The notes: a model not told the origin generated them from the sequence alone. DNA of 64,000 bases from Isoetes taiwanensis (GCA_021234155.1 JAJEKV010000032.1:951617-1015616); one strand, 5' to 3'; positions 12,728 to 25,137 are shown, counted from the stretch's first letter. Numbers and translations: made by a program.

Positions 12728-13130
12728 TGATCCGTGGCCAGGTCTCAGTTTATCTCTGCTTCCCAAACTCACTAATGAGTGTGGAAAATTGCATTACAAT
12801 GGGTTTGGGTGACCAAGGATGGCGGATAACGCATCCGCGAACCACGCTTGTGCTTCCTGTGCTTATACACAATCTCAAAATCAAACTCTCCGTAAATTCC
12901 ATCCATCTCTCCTCGATTTTGAGATTGAGATTCGGGCTGGTGATATAACTGAGACTGGCGATCCGTATCAAGTTGAAATCTTCTCTACCAAGAAGGTAGT
13001 GTTCCATATACGCAGAAAGTACTTACAATCTGCCTAACAACTCTCGGTCATAGTAGGTATCACTGTGAACAGGATCAGCGGTGGCAATGGGGAATCAGAG
13101 AATGAGCAGGGCCAAACCAGTATTTGACCC
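12728..13130 (-). pseudogene. inverted Ty3 pol (RNase H) fragment
   Basis: This is the reverse complement of the RNase H region of a related chromovirus, corresponding to about 19,370 down to 18,970. Matching landmarks include GTGATCCGTGGCCA, AATGGGTTTGGGTGACC, and the CTTCTACCAAGAAGGTAGTG region. It is diverged from the plus-strand pol in this window. It joins the LTR directly at a short shared sequence, so it looks like a rearranged cDNA. No long frame is open in the correct reading phase. Confidence 0.8.
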
Positions 13131-16080
13131 ACGCCCATTAAACACCTAGAGGAAAAGTCAGAGCCTCAAAGTCCATGTACCAAAGACAAGGAGAAGTTGA
13201 ACGTTGTTGGAGCTTTTGGGAAGAACGCTTAGTTCCAAATTTATATGAGTGTGGATGCCTCCCCGCCTGGCCCGCTTGTTGGGGCCAAGACGACATACAC
13301 GGAAGCAAAGGGGTTCACCCCAACCCTCGCTTCCACAAAGGAAGCCCCACCGGTTCGCACTTTATACCGTGGCCTTACGGAGATCCAGAAGTTCCGTAAG
13401 TCCACCAACCGATACTGTCGCTCTTTTCAAAGGTTAGTTCGGAAGATAGCCCAAGAATTTAAACCCACCTCCGCCTGCATTTCTTTGCCATTCTGAAGAA
13501 TTTCAAGAGGCTGCGTAGCTCACTTGGTGGCACTTTGGTGATGCAAATCTTTGCGCTATCCACGCTAAAGAGAGTCACTATAATGCCAAAGGATTTGGCC
13601 CCGGTCCGCAGGATTCTGGAGAGCCCTTAGTGGGTCTCTTTAACGATGTATGCTTGTAAATATTTTGTTATATTAAATAAAATCTATATTTTGTCCTTGT
13701 ATTATAATGAAAAATGTCGACAAAGATAAATAAATCACTTTTTAATAAATAAAAGTGTTAAAAGGATCTCAAGGTTCATTTTCATTTGTCTATATCCGCT
13801 TGCCTCCTCCTCCTCTTCCACGCCCATGGTCGCCATCGATCTACTTGCATGGTACCAGATGGAGAGCATTGGGATCCATGGTGTGCTCCTTGACCTTTAC
13901 AAAATTTCTTTTCTATGCCAAATACCGACCTCATCTCTAATATGCCCACACCTTTTATTATGTCAGATTCCTTATTAGCTTTTGCCACGTAGGAAATGCT
14001 CCTCTGTACTCCTTTTGGGAACCTCCCTCAGCTTGTATCTAGAATCTGGATGTAGTCCCGAGATATGCTAGGGGGTGACACCCACGATATGATGTGTCAA
14101 GGCAAGCTCTGTGGGGTAAACAATCGGCCAATACTTGTTCAAAGACCAGCTTACAATATCTTGAAGTTGTTTCCTTTACCCCCAGCCATCCTCATGGATC
14201 AAGATGTTGAGGATGAGACATTGCCTGCAGAGAAAGACAAACTTCCCGAGTCTTCCTGAGGAGGAAGAGGAAGGAGCACATAGGTATGGGTGACTTCGTC
14301 ACAGCGCTAAGTGCAGGAGATGCTATCACGCTTTCAGGAACAAGTCAAGATGTTGTCTGGGCTAGACGCCTCCCGGCCAGTATCACCAAGGGCAAGAGTA
14401 TCTTCTTGATGATATCATCTGGACATATCACATGGTGGCCGGGTTTAAGCGCCGACGCAAGGACCATGTACTCTACAAGAAGGAGTACCGTGAGGATTAT
14501 CACTGACTTTACTCCCATTGACCTTCCCTGTGAGGTACAAAGAATTACTCCAATTCCATCAGAGACTATAGAGCCAAATAACCACGGGTTATGGAACTGG
14601 TGGATGCAGGACCCGCCATCTCAGCCTTACCTAAGGCCTATGTACTATGGGGGCCTCATGTCCCAACATTAATATGGTCGGGTTCCTCCTGTCTGATGAG
14701 GAGGGAGAGGATCTATACTCATAATCCCCGTCACTTGAAGGAAGAGCAGGAGGAACTCATGAAGAAGTAGTTCCTATGGACTTGATAAGGAAGTTACATC
14801 ACGACCCCAAGAAGGGAAGGTATTGGGGAATCACCCACCCGCTTCTTCTTGTCACCTTTCGCCAGGGCAAGTCCTTTGTAGCTCGGGACTTAGCGTCAGA
14901 GGTCGAGGTTTCATGGTGGACCTGCTCTTTTTCCACATTGGCAGTAAGTACGCCTTTATCGTGACGCTTACTTACGACTCTGCCTGACTTCGTGATCTTG
15001 CCTCGATCGCATTGGGGCAGTGATATTAACCCCGAGGAGCATGAAACCTCTTACTGCTGCCCCATTAGCCGCCGCTCATCCGCCTGTGAGGCTGCTTCCC
15101 ATTGCAAATGCCACAGAGACCTGTGGGGTGACTTGTTACGCCATCTCACCGCCACCACCCTCCCCACCCCTATGGACGAAGAGGAGAAACCTAGTTCTAG
15201 GGAATTCTTTTATTACACATCTTGTACGAGTAGTTGTAAATTTTGATTTGGCATTTTTCTTAGCCATTCTATAAATATATGTGCCATTTTCTTGTGAATT
15301 TACATTATTGTATTGATGAATACAATTAAATTGTTTTTCCCATGATACTTCCTTGTATCTATTAGCCTTTAGAGTATAGGAAATTGTTCCACATTGTATA
15401 TTTATTCCTACTCACTGGCAGACGAGGAACCTGCGTAATACAGGAAAGAATCATCAACGAATAAAGGAAGGGACGATCCAGGCCTCCCTACCAAGACTAC
15501 TACTACCATATGGGGGGAGTACCCGAGCGGGACGATGATTATGAGGTAGGGAAACCGCAGTAAGAAGGAGAGCTCTATGATCCGCCTAAGGGTCAAAGCA
15601 GTTAACATTCCTTTGAGAACGGGCCTTTGAGACTTACAACAAACTCTTCGTCAACATGGGATTATCGACATGACGCAGGCATGAAGCTTTGCTGATGCCA
15701 ACCATCACTTCTGTGGCGTATTTTCGCGCGCTAAGAAGGCTCTTAATCTCTTATCATTAGCCCCACCTTGCATTGTCAACCGCTATCATCTGTGGTCGCT
15801 CGCTACAAGCTGTCATGTGAACAGACGCGAGAGTCGCTTGGCTACTCTATCTTGCACCTTTGCGAGCCTCTAGGCCCTGGCCCCCGCCTTTTGTTTTCAC
15901 GTTATGTGTGAGTTAAAGAATTCTCCCAATGTATAATATCTATCTCGTATTATATCACTTTAAGTTTCCTATCACTACCAAAGGTAATGATCTCTAATGT
16001 AAACGACTGCTCTCACTTATAATAAAGATCTTTTCTATTTTGTACTCTTCTATTTACTCTCTCTCTCTAAATACTCATCA
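13131..16080 (+). other. decayed retroelement 5' internal region
   Basis: The sequence between the rearranged LTR end and the gag remnant is GC-richer and full of short overlapping frames with no domain that I can name. Position suggests untranslated leader and N-terminal gag of the chromovirus, possibly with other insertions. The AT-rich block at 13,640-13,760 and the one at 15,240-15,410 look different from their surroundings and may be separate insertions. Confidence 0.35.
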
Positions 16081-16086
16081 TCCCAA

Positions 16087-17100
16087 ATGATTTTCTTTGT
16101 GAGACTTGATGTCACTTATAATTCTCCTTATACCTTTTATGCTCAATATAGACTTGCAGCACTTAACGTCACTGGGCAGACGCCCCTAATGCCAAAGAGA
16201 CTAACACCCCGAGCAGAACTTATGTTGATGAAGAGGCAATTAGTCGAAAGTTACAAACTTATGTTGAATGCCAACCCATCGCAACATGCATGTGAGGATG
16301 GGACCCTGATTTACCTCCCACCGCCAAGCCCACCACCATGCCAGCCCACTCTGCACCGGAATCCGTGCCCCTGCGGGTTCATTACTGTGGAGGCACCATT
16401 CTAAACGTCATTGCTCCTCAAGGGATAGTGCCACATCCCTCACAATCACCACTTCCTCGTGTCCTCCAAGGCCGCCCCCAGGTCACCTGGGTGACCATGC
16501 AAAGCTACGGGATAAGGAGTACCGTGAAGACGGTTGACACGCCATAACCAAAAGATATGGAAGAATAGGAAACCACCACTTTGATGGAAATCGTGAGGCG
16601 GGCTGAATGCAAGAGTCCCGTTGACGAGATGAAGGAGTTTGGAAAATCCTATGGCATGACAAAAGGATATGTGGAAGGTTGCCACCGCTAACCTTACGGT
16701 GAGTCGCCGACGGTGGAAGGGCTATGTCGAGCTAAAGCATCTCGGATGTATGTGCAAGTTCAAAAAGTTTGCTAAGTCGTGATTATGTGCCCCTGCGGCG
16801 CACAAAATGCCAACAGTATCTGCATTTCTAAGCAGTTGAGTGTAAGGGTATGTCATTGTGCCTACATCGATGAATTCATGCGCTTGAGGTCAGACGTGCT
16901 GTAAATGAATGAAAAAGTATTGCTGGGGTTATAATAGGTTGGCCCCATCAATTAAACGAATGGCTAAGGCCATAGACCCGAAATCAGTTGCTGAGGCCGA
17001 GGCCAAGGCATTGAGCCTGAAGAGGACGCACCACTTAAATCAAGATTTCAAATACCCCGCCTCTGCACTGCGCCCACGCCTGGTGACACACCTATAAGGG
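16087..17100 (+). pseudogene. Ty3 gag remnant
   Basis: Broken frames include a basic, Pro-rich segment at 16,087-16,404 and an alpha-helical Ala/Glu/Lys-rich segment at 16,909-17,097 (AEAEAKAL), the kind of composition seen near the end of chromovirus Gag. It lies directly upstream of the protease motif. No intact CCHC zinc knuckle was found. The assignment depends mainly on position. Confidence 0.4.
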
Positions 17101-17489
17101 CCGCTCACCGAGTCCCGGCCCTGAAGGTAACTCCAACGGCTGTGAAAAGAAAGTCACCTTCTAACATGCCCGATAAACCTAATAATGTTTGTAGTGAAGT
17201 TCGGAACTTGCTACTATTCCTAAAGAGGCCCGAACAAATTTATGCAAGTAGATAAGGCATGTTACGGTGTGAAAGGGCCCGGCACTTCATGCACTGTTTT
17301 GAAACATGACCGCTCACCGGCAGTCGACCCTTACTGGGACGCCCATCTCGAGTCTACACTCACCAGTCGAGGAGGAGGGCTCCTAACATATTCTGTAAAG
17401 GGCTCTACATCCTGCGCTTATAGAAATCAGTACGCCGAAAGTCGTACCGTTATTTCCACTATAGGTCATAGACAAGAAGCCTTCATAAT

Positions 17490-17900
17490 TCTATGGACAC
17501 GGGAAGTGCACATGATTTTGCTTCTCCTAGAATGGCCTGTATTGCGCCTGAGACTTTAAGATCCTCACCAAACCGGCCACGCTGGCCAAAGGAAAATCAC
17601 ATACTCATGGTCACGATTAACCTTAAAAATGTACCGTACGGGTGCACCAGCTTGCATTGCGCCGAGTTAATGGACATTGGCAAAATATGGATTTGATTGT
17701 GGGTATGGAATTCTTGGCATCCGCAGCTAACACGATCATGAAAAGCGGAGGTTATTCTCAACGCACGTAATGGAGTCATAACCATTAAAGGTGATCCTTT
17801 AAACCCCATTATGCGTACCATATCCATCACCAGCTTAGATAAGGCTATACGCAAGGATAAGCTACTGCGCCATCGACTTGCTCATGGAGTCACCGCTAAG
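17490..17900 (+). pseudogene. Ty3 aspartic protease remnant
   Basis: The frame at 17,493 starts with DTGSAHDFASPRMA, the catalytic D-T-G-S box of a retroviral-type pepsin-like protease followed by the usual hydrophobic turn. A second frame further on reads DLIVGMEFLAS, the conserved C-terminal strand of Ty3/gypsy proteases. The two are separated by a stop and frame change, so the enzyme is dead. In the intact element it would cleave the Gag-Pol polyprotein. It lies between gag and RT as expected. Confidence 0.7.
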
Positions 17901-18139
17901 CGTAAATAAGTAGTTGATGCCTTGCCAAAGGGCATTGCCGATTCTTAGGGAATTTAGTGATCTTTCCAGAGATCCAAACTTCTCCTCAGAGGGGTGGAAT
18001 GAGAGGCGCTTTGGAACCCGGTGATTGCTTCTCCACCAAGAAGGCCCCATACCGTAGCCTCCCCCGAATTGGCAAGAGTTTAAGAAGCAACTTCAGAGCT
18101 AATAAACCTAGCTTCATCTGCCTCAGTGTTTCGCCAGCC

Positions 18140-20027
18140 CTATCCTTTTTGTTAAGAAGAAGAAGGATGGTTCCCTAAGGATGTGTATTGATTATCGGCA
18201 ACTTAATAAGCATACCATCAAGAATCGCTATGCTTTGCCTAGAGTAGACGACCTTATGGACCAGTTGCAAGGGGCCAAGTACTTCTCAAAGATTGATTTA
18301 CGCTCCGGATAACCATCAGATAAGAATTAAGGAGGAGGACATTCATAAATCTGCCTTTCGCACTAGATATGGGCATTATGAGTTTACCGTTATGCCTTTT
18401 TGATTAACTAATGCCCCCACAACTTTTATGCGGTTAATGAACGATGTCTTCCGACAATACTTGGATGATTTTGTTGTTATTTTCTTTGACGACATTCTCA
18501 TCTATAGTAAGACCCTGGAGGGGCATGAGAAACATCTTCGGTTGGCCCTACAAAAGCTAAGACGTCATCAACTCTTTGCCTAGTTCTCTAAGTGCAAGTT
18601 TGCGACTCCGAAGGTGGATTATTTGGGACATGTCATTTCAGCAGAGGGAATTGCTACGGATCCAGCAAAAATAGAGGCAGTGAAGGATTGGCCCATTCCA
18701 GGTAATGTTTCAGAGGTCCGAAGTTTCTTAGGGTTAGCAGGATATTATCGAAAATTTGTTAAGGATTTTGCGAGGATTGCAGCTCCTCTTACTGATCTTA
18801 CAAAGCATGAGAAGGTGAAGAATTGGATTGAGCATTGGAAAGCAAAAGTCCAGGAAAGTTTTCAGAAGCTTAAGGATGCCTTAACGTCGGCACCAGTCCT
18901 CACATTGCCCGATCCTGAAAAGGATAAACTAGTAGCAACGGATGCCAGTAAGATTGCTACCGGTGGAGTCCTGATGCAGGAGGGGAGGGTTATTGCCTAT
19001 GATTCAAAGAAAATGAACGAGACTGAACAGCGATACCCTACCCATGACCAGGAGTTGTTAGCCGTTGTCCGTGCTCTGCGTATATGGAGACACTACCTTC
19101 TTGGTAGAAGATTTCAACTTGATACGGATCATCAGAGTCTCCGTTATCTATCCACCCAGCCGAATCTCAATCTCCGTCAGAGAAGATGGATGGAATTTCT
19201 GGAGGAGTATGATTTTGAGATTGTGTATAAGCCTGGGAAGCACAACGTGGTTGCGGATGCGTTGTCACGCCATCCCTTGGTCACCCGAACCCATTGTAAT
19301 GCAATTTCCACACTCACTAGTGAGTTTGGGAAACAGATAGAGCAGACCTTGGCCACGGATCCTGAGTTCCGTGATGTTTGGGATAGTTTGGCTAAGGAGG
19401 CACGCACAAATAAAGAACGTGAAGCTTTCCGTTCATATAAGAAAGAGGGCAATTTGTTATATTACAAGGATAAGTCGTGTGTACCTGAGACTTCAGGAGT
19501 ACGTAAGCTAATTCTCCATGACACGCACAACAGCCCTATAGCTGGACATGCAGGTTTTATGAAGACCTACTTTAAGATCCACTCCAGTTATTTCTGGCCT
19601 TCTATGAAGAAGGACATTGCTAGGTATATTAAGCAGTGTCAGGTGTGTCAGCAAACAAAGGCTGAGCAATTAAGGATTCCAGGAGAGTTGCAACCTCTGG
19701 ATGTGCCCAACGCTAAGTGGGAAGTGATAACCATGGATTTCATTGTGGGCCTTCCACGTACTCTCCGTGGATATGACGCATTGATGGTAGTGGTCGACAA
19801 ATTGTCGAAAATGGCTCATTTCTTGCCATGTCGTACCACGGATACCGCTTTCGATACCGCTTTGCTATTCGCTAAGGAGATCTTCAGATTACATGGAATG
19901 CCGCGAGTTATTGTATCCGATAGGGATCCCAAATTCGTAAGTGCATTTTGGAAAGATTTCTTTGCCACCATCCAGACCAAGCTTGCCATGAGTACGGCAT
20001 ATCATCCTCAGACGGATGGTCAGACAT
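18140..20027 (+). pseudogene. pol: Ty3 chromovirus pol: reverse transcriptase, RNase H, integrase
   Basis: The RT fingers begin near 18,150 in broken frames ([14 protein letters not shown]-like, then KIDLRSGY-like, then HYEFTVMPF). The active site reads FFDDILIYS at about 18,480, where FIDD or YLDD is usual. From 18,614 a 471-codon open stretch carries the RT connection (DYLGHVIS), the RNase H domain ([33 protein letters not shown]), the integrase zinc finger ([14 protein letters not shown], then CQVCQQTK) and the catalytic core ([30 protein letters not shown]). A TAG ends it at 20,027 inside the integrase core, just before the expected glutamate region. Stops upstream of 18,614 also break RT. 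The protein would copy the RNA genome and insert the cDNA. The copy is inactive but recognisable throughout. Confidence 0.93.
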
Positions 20028-20846
20028 AGCGTACCAATCGTATTATAGAGGATATGCTACGGAGTTATGTGTGGAGTAAGCAATCACAATGGGCTGACTA
20101 TATCTATCTGGTCGAGTTTGCCTATAACAGTATGAAACAGGAATCTTCCAGAATGTCTCCCTTCATGATAAATTATGGTTATCAATGCCTTACTCCAGAC
20201 ACATAAAGTGGAGGTTTCCCAACAACTCCTCTTGGAAATGCAAGCTTTGGTTGAAGAAGTTCGTGAGTACTTGTTGGCTGCACGCAGTCGTCACAAGAGT
20301 GTAGCAGATAAACACAGAACCCCACGAATCTTCCAAGTCGGCGAATCAGTTTGGCTTAAGATTAAGGTAAAACAGGCCAAACTTAAGATTGATAACTGCA
20401 AGAAGCTGGCACCCAGATGGGCTGGGCCATTCAAAATCATTGAACGTGTTGGAGAACAGGCATATCGCTTGGATTTGCCACCCCGCTTGAAGATCCACAA
20501 GGTCTTTCACGTGAGTCTTCTGAAGCAACACACCCCTGATCCAGAGGAGGTTTTGGATACCCCAACCCTCCTAGAAATGACAGAAGAGCAGCTGGAGATA
20601 GTGCCTGAAGCTCTTCTTGATCGAGCTTATAAACAAACCAGAAGGACTCAAATGTTGCAATACTTGGTTAAGTGGAAACACTTACCAGTTGAGGATGCTA
20701 CCTGGGTCATGAAGATAGACCTTGAGAAACACTATCCGGACTTCATGCGGGAATCTCAAGGCCGCACCATCAACGATGCTATCAACCCCGCAGCCGGCGG
20801 TAAGCTTGGAAGCTTGATTGCCAAGAGTAACGCTCTAGAGGGGTAG
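20028..20846 (+). pseudogene. Ty3 chromovirus integrase C-terminus with chromodomain
   Basis: After the TAG at 20,027 the integrase core continues (RIIEDMLRSYV, then EFAYNS), shifts frame near 20,200, and stays open to the stop at 20,846. Recognisable parts are the QALVEEVREYL helix, the GPF/Y module (KLAPRWAGPFKIIERVG), the LPPRLKIHKVFHVSLLK motif and a chromodomain around 20,600-20,740 (QYLVKWKHLPVEDATW, with the YLVKW and aromatic WV residues). In chromoviruses this domain reads heterochromatic histone marks and steers integration. The frame shift and the upstream stop separate it from the rest of pol. Confidence 0.9.
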
Positions 20847-21435
20847 ATGCATCGTAAGTAATAATAGTTACCGATGATGAGATCACCTCTGTGTTCTCTA
20901 GGACGTGGTGTACTGTCGATGTTGACATGACCACGAATTGCTGGAGAGCATGTAGTTCATAGGCCGCGTTCATCTCGGCTATAATGGGAACTTGACCATT
21001 CCTTATGCCGCAATGAATTGCAAACTATAGACATGATAGGTTCCCTTGTAGATAGGGTTTTCTTTTTTTTATTATAAGGGGTGGTCCCTTCAACCACAAT
21101 CTATTTATATTATTTATATATACTGATATATTGGCATGTGCAGGCCAGTAAGCAGTTCGTGACCTGCCCATGTACAGAGGGTTGCTGATGGCCCGACTTC
21201 TCCAGTTTTATTTTGTCTACACGTCTTGTCCTTTTGTTACTCTGATGTTAATATTGGACTTCGGTCCTTGAACTTTTTGCTTCTCATAATCAGGTGAAAT
21301 GCACCTCGGTGCTTAAACTGTTTCAAACTTTAAAGTTTTTAATGTATTACCTTCGGAAATAAGGAACTACCTTCCTTCATAATGTAATTTCCTATTGTTG
21401 TATCTAACCCCAATGCTGAGGGCAGCATTATTTCT
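20847..21435 (+). other. noncoding 3' internal region of chromovirus
   Basis: The sequence between the pol stop and the polypurine tract has no frame or domain. It includes an AT-rich stretch at 21,050-21,130. This is a usual layout for chromoviruses. Confidence 0.6.
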
Positions 21436-21446
21436 GGAGGGGAGAA
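21436..21446 (+). promoter_or_regulatory. polypurine tract
   Basis: GGAGGGGAGAA lies immediately before the TGTGACG start of the right LTR. It matches the purine-rich plus-strand primer position of LTR retrotransposons. Confidence 0.7.
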
Positions 21447-21990
21447 TGTGACGTTCCATGTATTTATACAGGATACGTATAAATAATATACTGACACGTC
21501 ACCAGTAAAGGTACGCCACCATGGGGTATCTTGATCTAGGGGGTTGACCTAAAAGGGATGCTAAATTAATCATTAAAGGATAATTATCCAACTAATTAAA
21601 TTGGACTAATTGGCTATTTAGGAGAGCGCCACCTGGCCTAACTTGATTGGCCAGCATGGGGAATTCCAATTTGGGTCATCAACTTGACCCCTTCCCTAAT
21701 TGACCCCCTAATCGACCAGGGCAGGCGGCGAGCTGGCTAACCGTTGTCTGAAGTGTCTAATTCACTTTGGCGTCCCGGTTCTTTGGCCCCAAGTCCAGGG
21801 AAGATGGAGTTACCGAACGATAATGGATCTAGCAGGAACTCAGGTGGGTGGTTAGTATAGCTTGGTGCTTCTAGAGTAGCGCCCCTGTTGGGTACTTGTT
21901 GTGTTCATTTCTTCTGTTCTCTCTGTGCTTTACTTGTAGGAACTAACCCTTGATTGCAAAGGTGAGTTCTCTTTATCTCTGATTCTGGTC
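21447..21990 (+). repeat. right LTR of Ty3 chromovirus
   Basis: Starts TGTGACGTTCCATGTATTTA after the polypurine tract and aligns with the left LTR to about 21,843. Beyond that the left LTR is replaced by the inverted pol piece, so the true right end cannot be fixed by pair comparison. The end given is a guess, because inverted family-2 LTR sequence starts soon after. I saw no target-site duplication. Confidence 0.7.
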
Positions 21991-22039
21991 TTGCTCTTAA
22001 AGGATGGATTGATAGTTCTTTGCATAGTATTACTCGAAA

Positions 22040-22900
22040 TGGGGAATTAGGGGGGGGGGGAGGGGGGGTAGAGACCTATGAGCCATGTTTAGTAGTATGC
22101 TCCTAGGTTGATCCCTGTATTTCCCATTAGTTGCGGCCTGTGTACAAGAGACCACCGAGTCGTAGATGCTATGGAATGGCTTAGCACCGCAGAAGAAGAG
22201 GCAGTGGTGAAGTGGAGGTGGGTCTTGCATGAACATAAAAGGCTCCCCGAGACTCCTGATGGGCTAGGCCCGATGGCCTGGTCACGAGGGCCGAGTATGG
22301 GTCTGACACTCCCTGGGTGTAGAGGTGTGACCCGTATGGGGCATCATGCACTTTGAGTAGATTTAGGGTGAGTAAGTCGGGTACGGATGCGGGGGTCGCT
22401 GATGCGGCACGTATTCTCTAGCTCACCCATGGAACCACTGCGATCCTGGAAGGGGACACTTCCCTGACCTGCCTCATCGGACTAGGGCTTCATGAACCCT
22501 GGAGCAGGCTCGAAGGGTGATGCCTTGAGTCTGCGTCTCCGGAAGGCTATAGCGAAGCCATAGCGTGAATCGACCCATCTGCAAAGTGTGCACAGGAGGG
22601 GCGGATGGAGTGGACAACCCTAGCCACTGTTCTATACCAGCCAACGCTAGGTTATACCTCTGTCTGCTGATCTCTTGAGACCGAGCCGTCAGTCCATCCT
22701 CACATGAGTCTGAACCGGGGTAGTCCCTGGGGTTTTGGGGTGTTTCCTTAGGATTAGATGCATCTTCTTTGCCGTTGGTACTTGGATGGATGTGCCACCC
22801 TTTGTGGTGGTTATTTATATATAATTTATGCTGTGTGCTAACCTTGTATTCATGCTTTCGTGACTTAGGAGTCCCATTGAAGGCGTGGGCCGAATGACCC
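22040..22900 (-). repeat. LTR-like repeat, family 2, minus orientation
   Basis: This is the reverse complement of the repeat at 8,244-9,960, sharing in order GGTCTCTACCCC (22,070), GGCATCACCCTTCGAG (about 22,510), TGGCTAGGGTTGTCC (about 22,625) and GACTGACGGCTCGGTCTCA (about 22,690), all read on the minus strand. It lacks the roughly 570 bp AT-rich insertion present in the other copy. A G-run occupies 22,050-22,068. Confidence 0.5.
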
Positions 22901-23029
22901 CTCTGTGTCCTTCACTCGGGCATCTTTCTATAGATGGCCCGGGATAGACGGAAGGCCCTGCTCATGGCGAGATGGTCGCCATGGGAGGGGAAAGTCCCCA
23001 TATGTATACGACCCGAGTGTCGTACATAT

Positions 23030-23995
23030 TCAGGAAGCGTCACAGGGTTTGTGTCTTTACTCCCAATTCTTCCTGCAGAAAGAGTTTTTGTACCCGCTCT
23101 ACCTGGTTCCAAAGTGCTGCCGATAATGTGGGTCCCCAAATCTGCCCTCCATACAGAAGTACTGTTTGCACTAATGTTTTAAACAATATTTTCTTCATCC
23201 CCCAATCTGTCAGTTCAGCCTTATAGCATTTACGCAATATCCCATATAATGCCTTCTTGCCTCCAGAGATCCGTTTCTTTACACATTCTTTCCACCCGTA
23301 ATTTGTGGTGAATTCTAATCCCAAATATTTATAGCAATCTACCACCTCAATTTTTTCATCTTTATATACAAATTCTGGCTTGTTCACTGTGCCGTAGACC
23401 AATATCTTGGTTTTAGAAAGATTCACTTTCATTCCCTTTTTTTTTTCGCAGAACCGGTCCAGGTTATGTAAGTGTTCTTGCAATCCTTCTGGTGTTTCTG
23501 CCAATAGAACTACATCATCTGCATAGAGTAGAAGTTGTATCACATATTCACCCAGTCGAGTGCCTGCTAACCCATTTTGTTGCAGCCAACATTCCAACCA
23601 TCGATGTACAATCCAAAAAGGGTGGGCGATAATGGGCAGCCTTGCCTCACTCCAATCGTACTTTGGATTTCAGCATTTACATTACCAGCAATTTTTGCGA
23701 GAACCTCTTCATATAGTTTAGCTACTGCTCCTCTGAGCGAAGCCGGAACTTCAAGTTCTTCCATTCTCTTTCCCAAACCATTTCGTGGCATGATGTCAAA
23801 GGCTTTTGAGAAATCTACAAAAGCTAGATATAATGACCTCTTTGGTCTCTTAGCTTTCTCTATCAAGACTCTTAGTGTCAACGCATGGTCCAATGTGTTA
23901 TGCCTTCTTCGAAAGCCAGCTTGACATAAGAGGTGAGTCAGGAGAAGTTTACATTTTGTGGTTCTAACCATTACGAAGGGCATAAATTGTGAGTA
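23030..23995 (-). pseudogene. LINE-B fragment: reverse transcriptase
   Basis: The minus-strand frame 23,983-23,567 encodes RT blocks with DFSKAFDIMPRN and GVRQGCPLSPTLFGLYID. After a one-step frame change, 23,597-23,040 continues with the active site LLLYADDVVLLAETPEGL, then CYKYLGLEF, LLYGGQIWGP and VERVQKLFL. This order and wording match the CR1/Jockey-like clade of non-LTR retrotransposons and the LINE-B copies at 39,634 and 54,310, not the plant L1 type. Endonuclease, ORF1 and the 3' UTR are absent. The YADD box is intact, but the frameshift and truncation make the copy inactive. It lies about 0.9 kb downstream of VAMP71 exon 2 in the same orientation. Confidence 0.88.
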
Positions 23996-24092
23996 GAAGA
24001 TGGAGTTTAGTTGGTGTTTTTGTTGATAGGAGGAGAGTTAGGATAAGTTACATTTTGTGCTTCTAACCCTTATGAAGGGCATAAATTGTTAG
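23938..24092. repeat. short tandem duplication at LINE-B 5' junction
   Basis: The segment with AGGAGAAGTTTACATTTTGT, TTCTAACC and GAAGGGCATAAATTGT at 23,940-23,994 recurs at 24,032-24,090 with a few changes. The first copy lies at the broken 5' end of the LINE fragment, so the duplication may mark the insertion junction. Confidence 0.6.
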
Positions 24093-24868
24093 AATGTTAA
24101 TGTTAATTTGATCCCCCGGTTTCTCACAGGAGCTTTGATGTTGCCTACATGTAAAAGGGAGAATTGCTTGTACTGCAATGTGTTGTTTATGCCATAAGAT
24201 GTTCTCTTTCAGGTTAGTTTTCTTGTGCTTTACCATAGACGTCCTTGTTTCTGCTTCACCTTAGGATGCCTAAGCTTTTCTAGTTTTCCTTTAACACTCA
24301 TTTCTAAGCTGTAGTCCCAACTTGTAGGTTCTACTTGCTTTGAATTATTTGCCATGCATGCCAAATACAGATACAAATCATGTTTCTCATCTTTTCAGTT
24401 CTGGAGACATTTACAGTTACATCTATTTCTAGGTGCTCTAGCTACCTTTATGCAAACATGCAGGTAATAAGAGTGTTTGCACTACTTGCAACACAACAGA
24501 ACTTGCAACACAATAGAGCTGGCCATATTTCCTGCAAGAGGACCAAAAACATCTCTTGAAGGGATCACACAATACCTTTGCTGCAAATCACAACAGAATG
24601 ATAGGTTTTTGAAACAAATTAGCAATAATAATTGTAGCAAAAATTTTGGCTTTATAAACAACCTATGCCCCTTGATTTCCACCCTCTAGCCATGCATGTA
24701 GACTGAAAAAGGCCTCACCTGAAGGATTTTGAAGCAGATAATAAACGCATATTTCATGATCTGCACCTAACCATGAAAATAAGATAACACCAACTTGGCT
24801 GTGAACCAATCTCCTATTCATTTAACATGCTTCCAAACTTAGCGTTGTTAAAGTTAGTCATTTCATAC
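24093..24868. other. noncoding, presumed intron 2 or 3' flank of VAMP71
   Basis: I looked on the minus strand for the R-SNARE helix exon that should follow VAMP71 exon 2 and did not find it here. No other gene is recognised. Confidence 0.5.
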
Positions 24869-25059
24869 CTGATTCATTTCTCCTCTAACGTGATTAAGGG
24901 TGTCAGCTTCTGGATTAGTTGAAAAATAAATCATTTGTTGGTGTAGCACTCTAGAGAATTCATCGTTCATTGCATAAGCCAAAGCTGTTTGAGCAGTCCG
25001 GCCATAGGTCTTCATGAATCTTGCCTGAATATCCTCAAGAAAAACAAATGGGATCCTCC
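24869..25059 (-). CDS. VAMP71-type longin R-SNARE, coding exon 2
   Basis: Codes for the second half of the longin domain and the linker: RRIPFVFLEDIQARFMKTYG, then AYAMNDEFSRVLHQQM and NPEADTLNHVRGEMNQ. It starts after an acceptor CAG (reverse complement of 25,060-25,062), joins exon 1 in phase 1 to complete an Arg codon, and ends at GAATCAG followed by donor GTATGA (reverse complement of 24,863-24,868) in phase 0. The reading frame is fully open. In the VAMP71 family this region folds back on the SNARE helix and directs the protein to the vacuole. The next expected exon, carrying the R-SNARE heptads and membrane anchor, was not found in the window. Confidence 0.88.
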
Positions 25060-25137
25060 CTGATAATAATGAAGGCCCTTAAGAAATCAACAAAGCAATA
25101 AAAATGAAGGAAATCAAAGGCAGTGGTAGTGACATAC

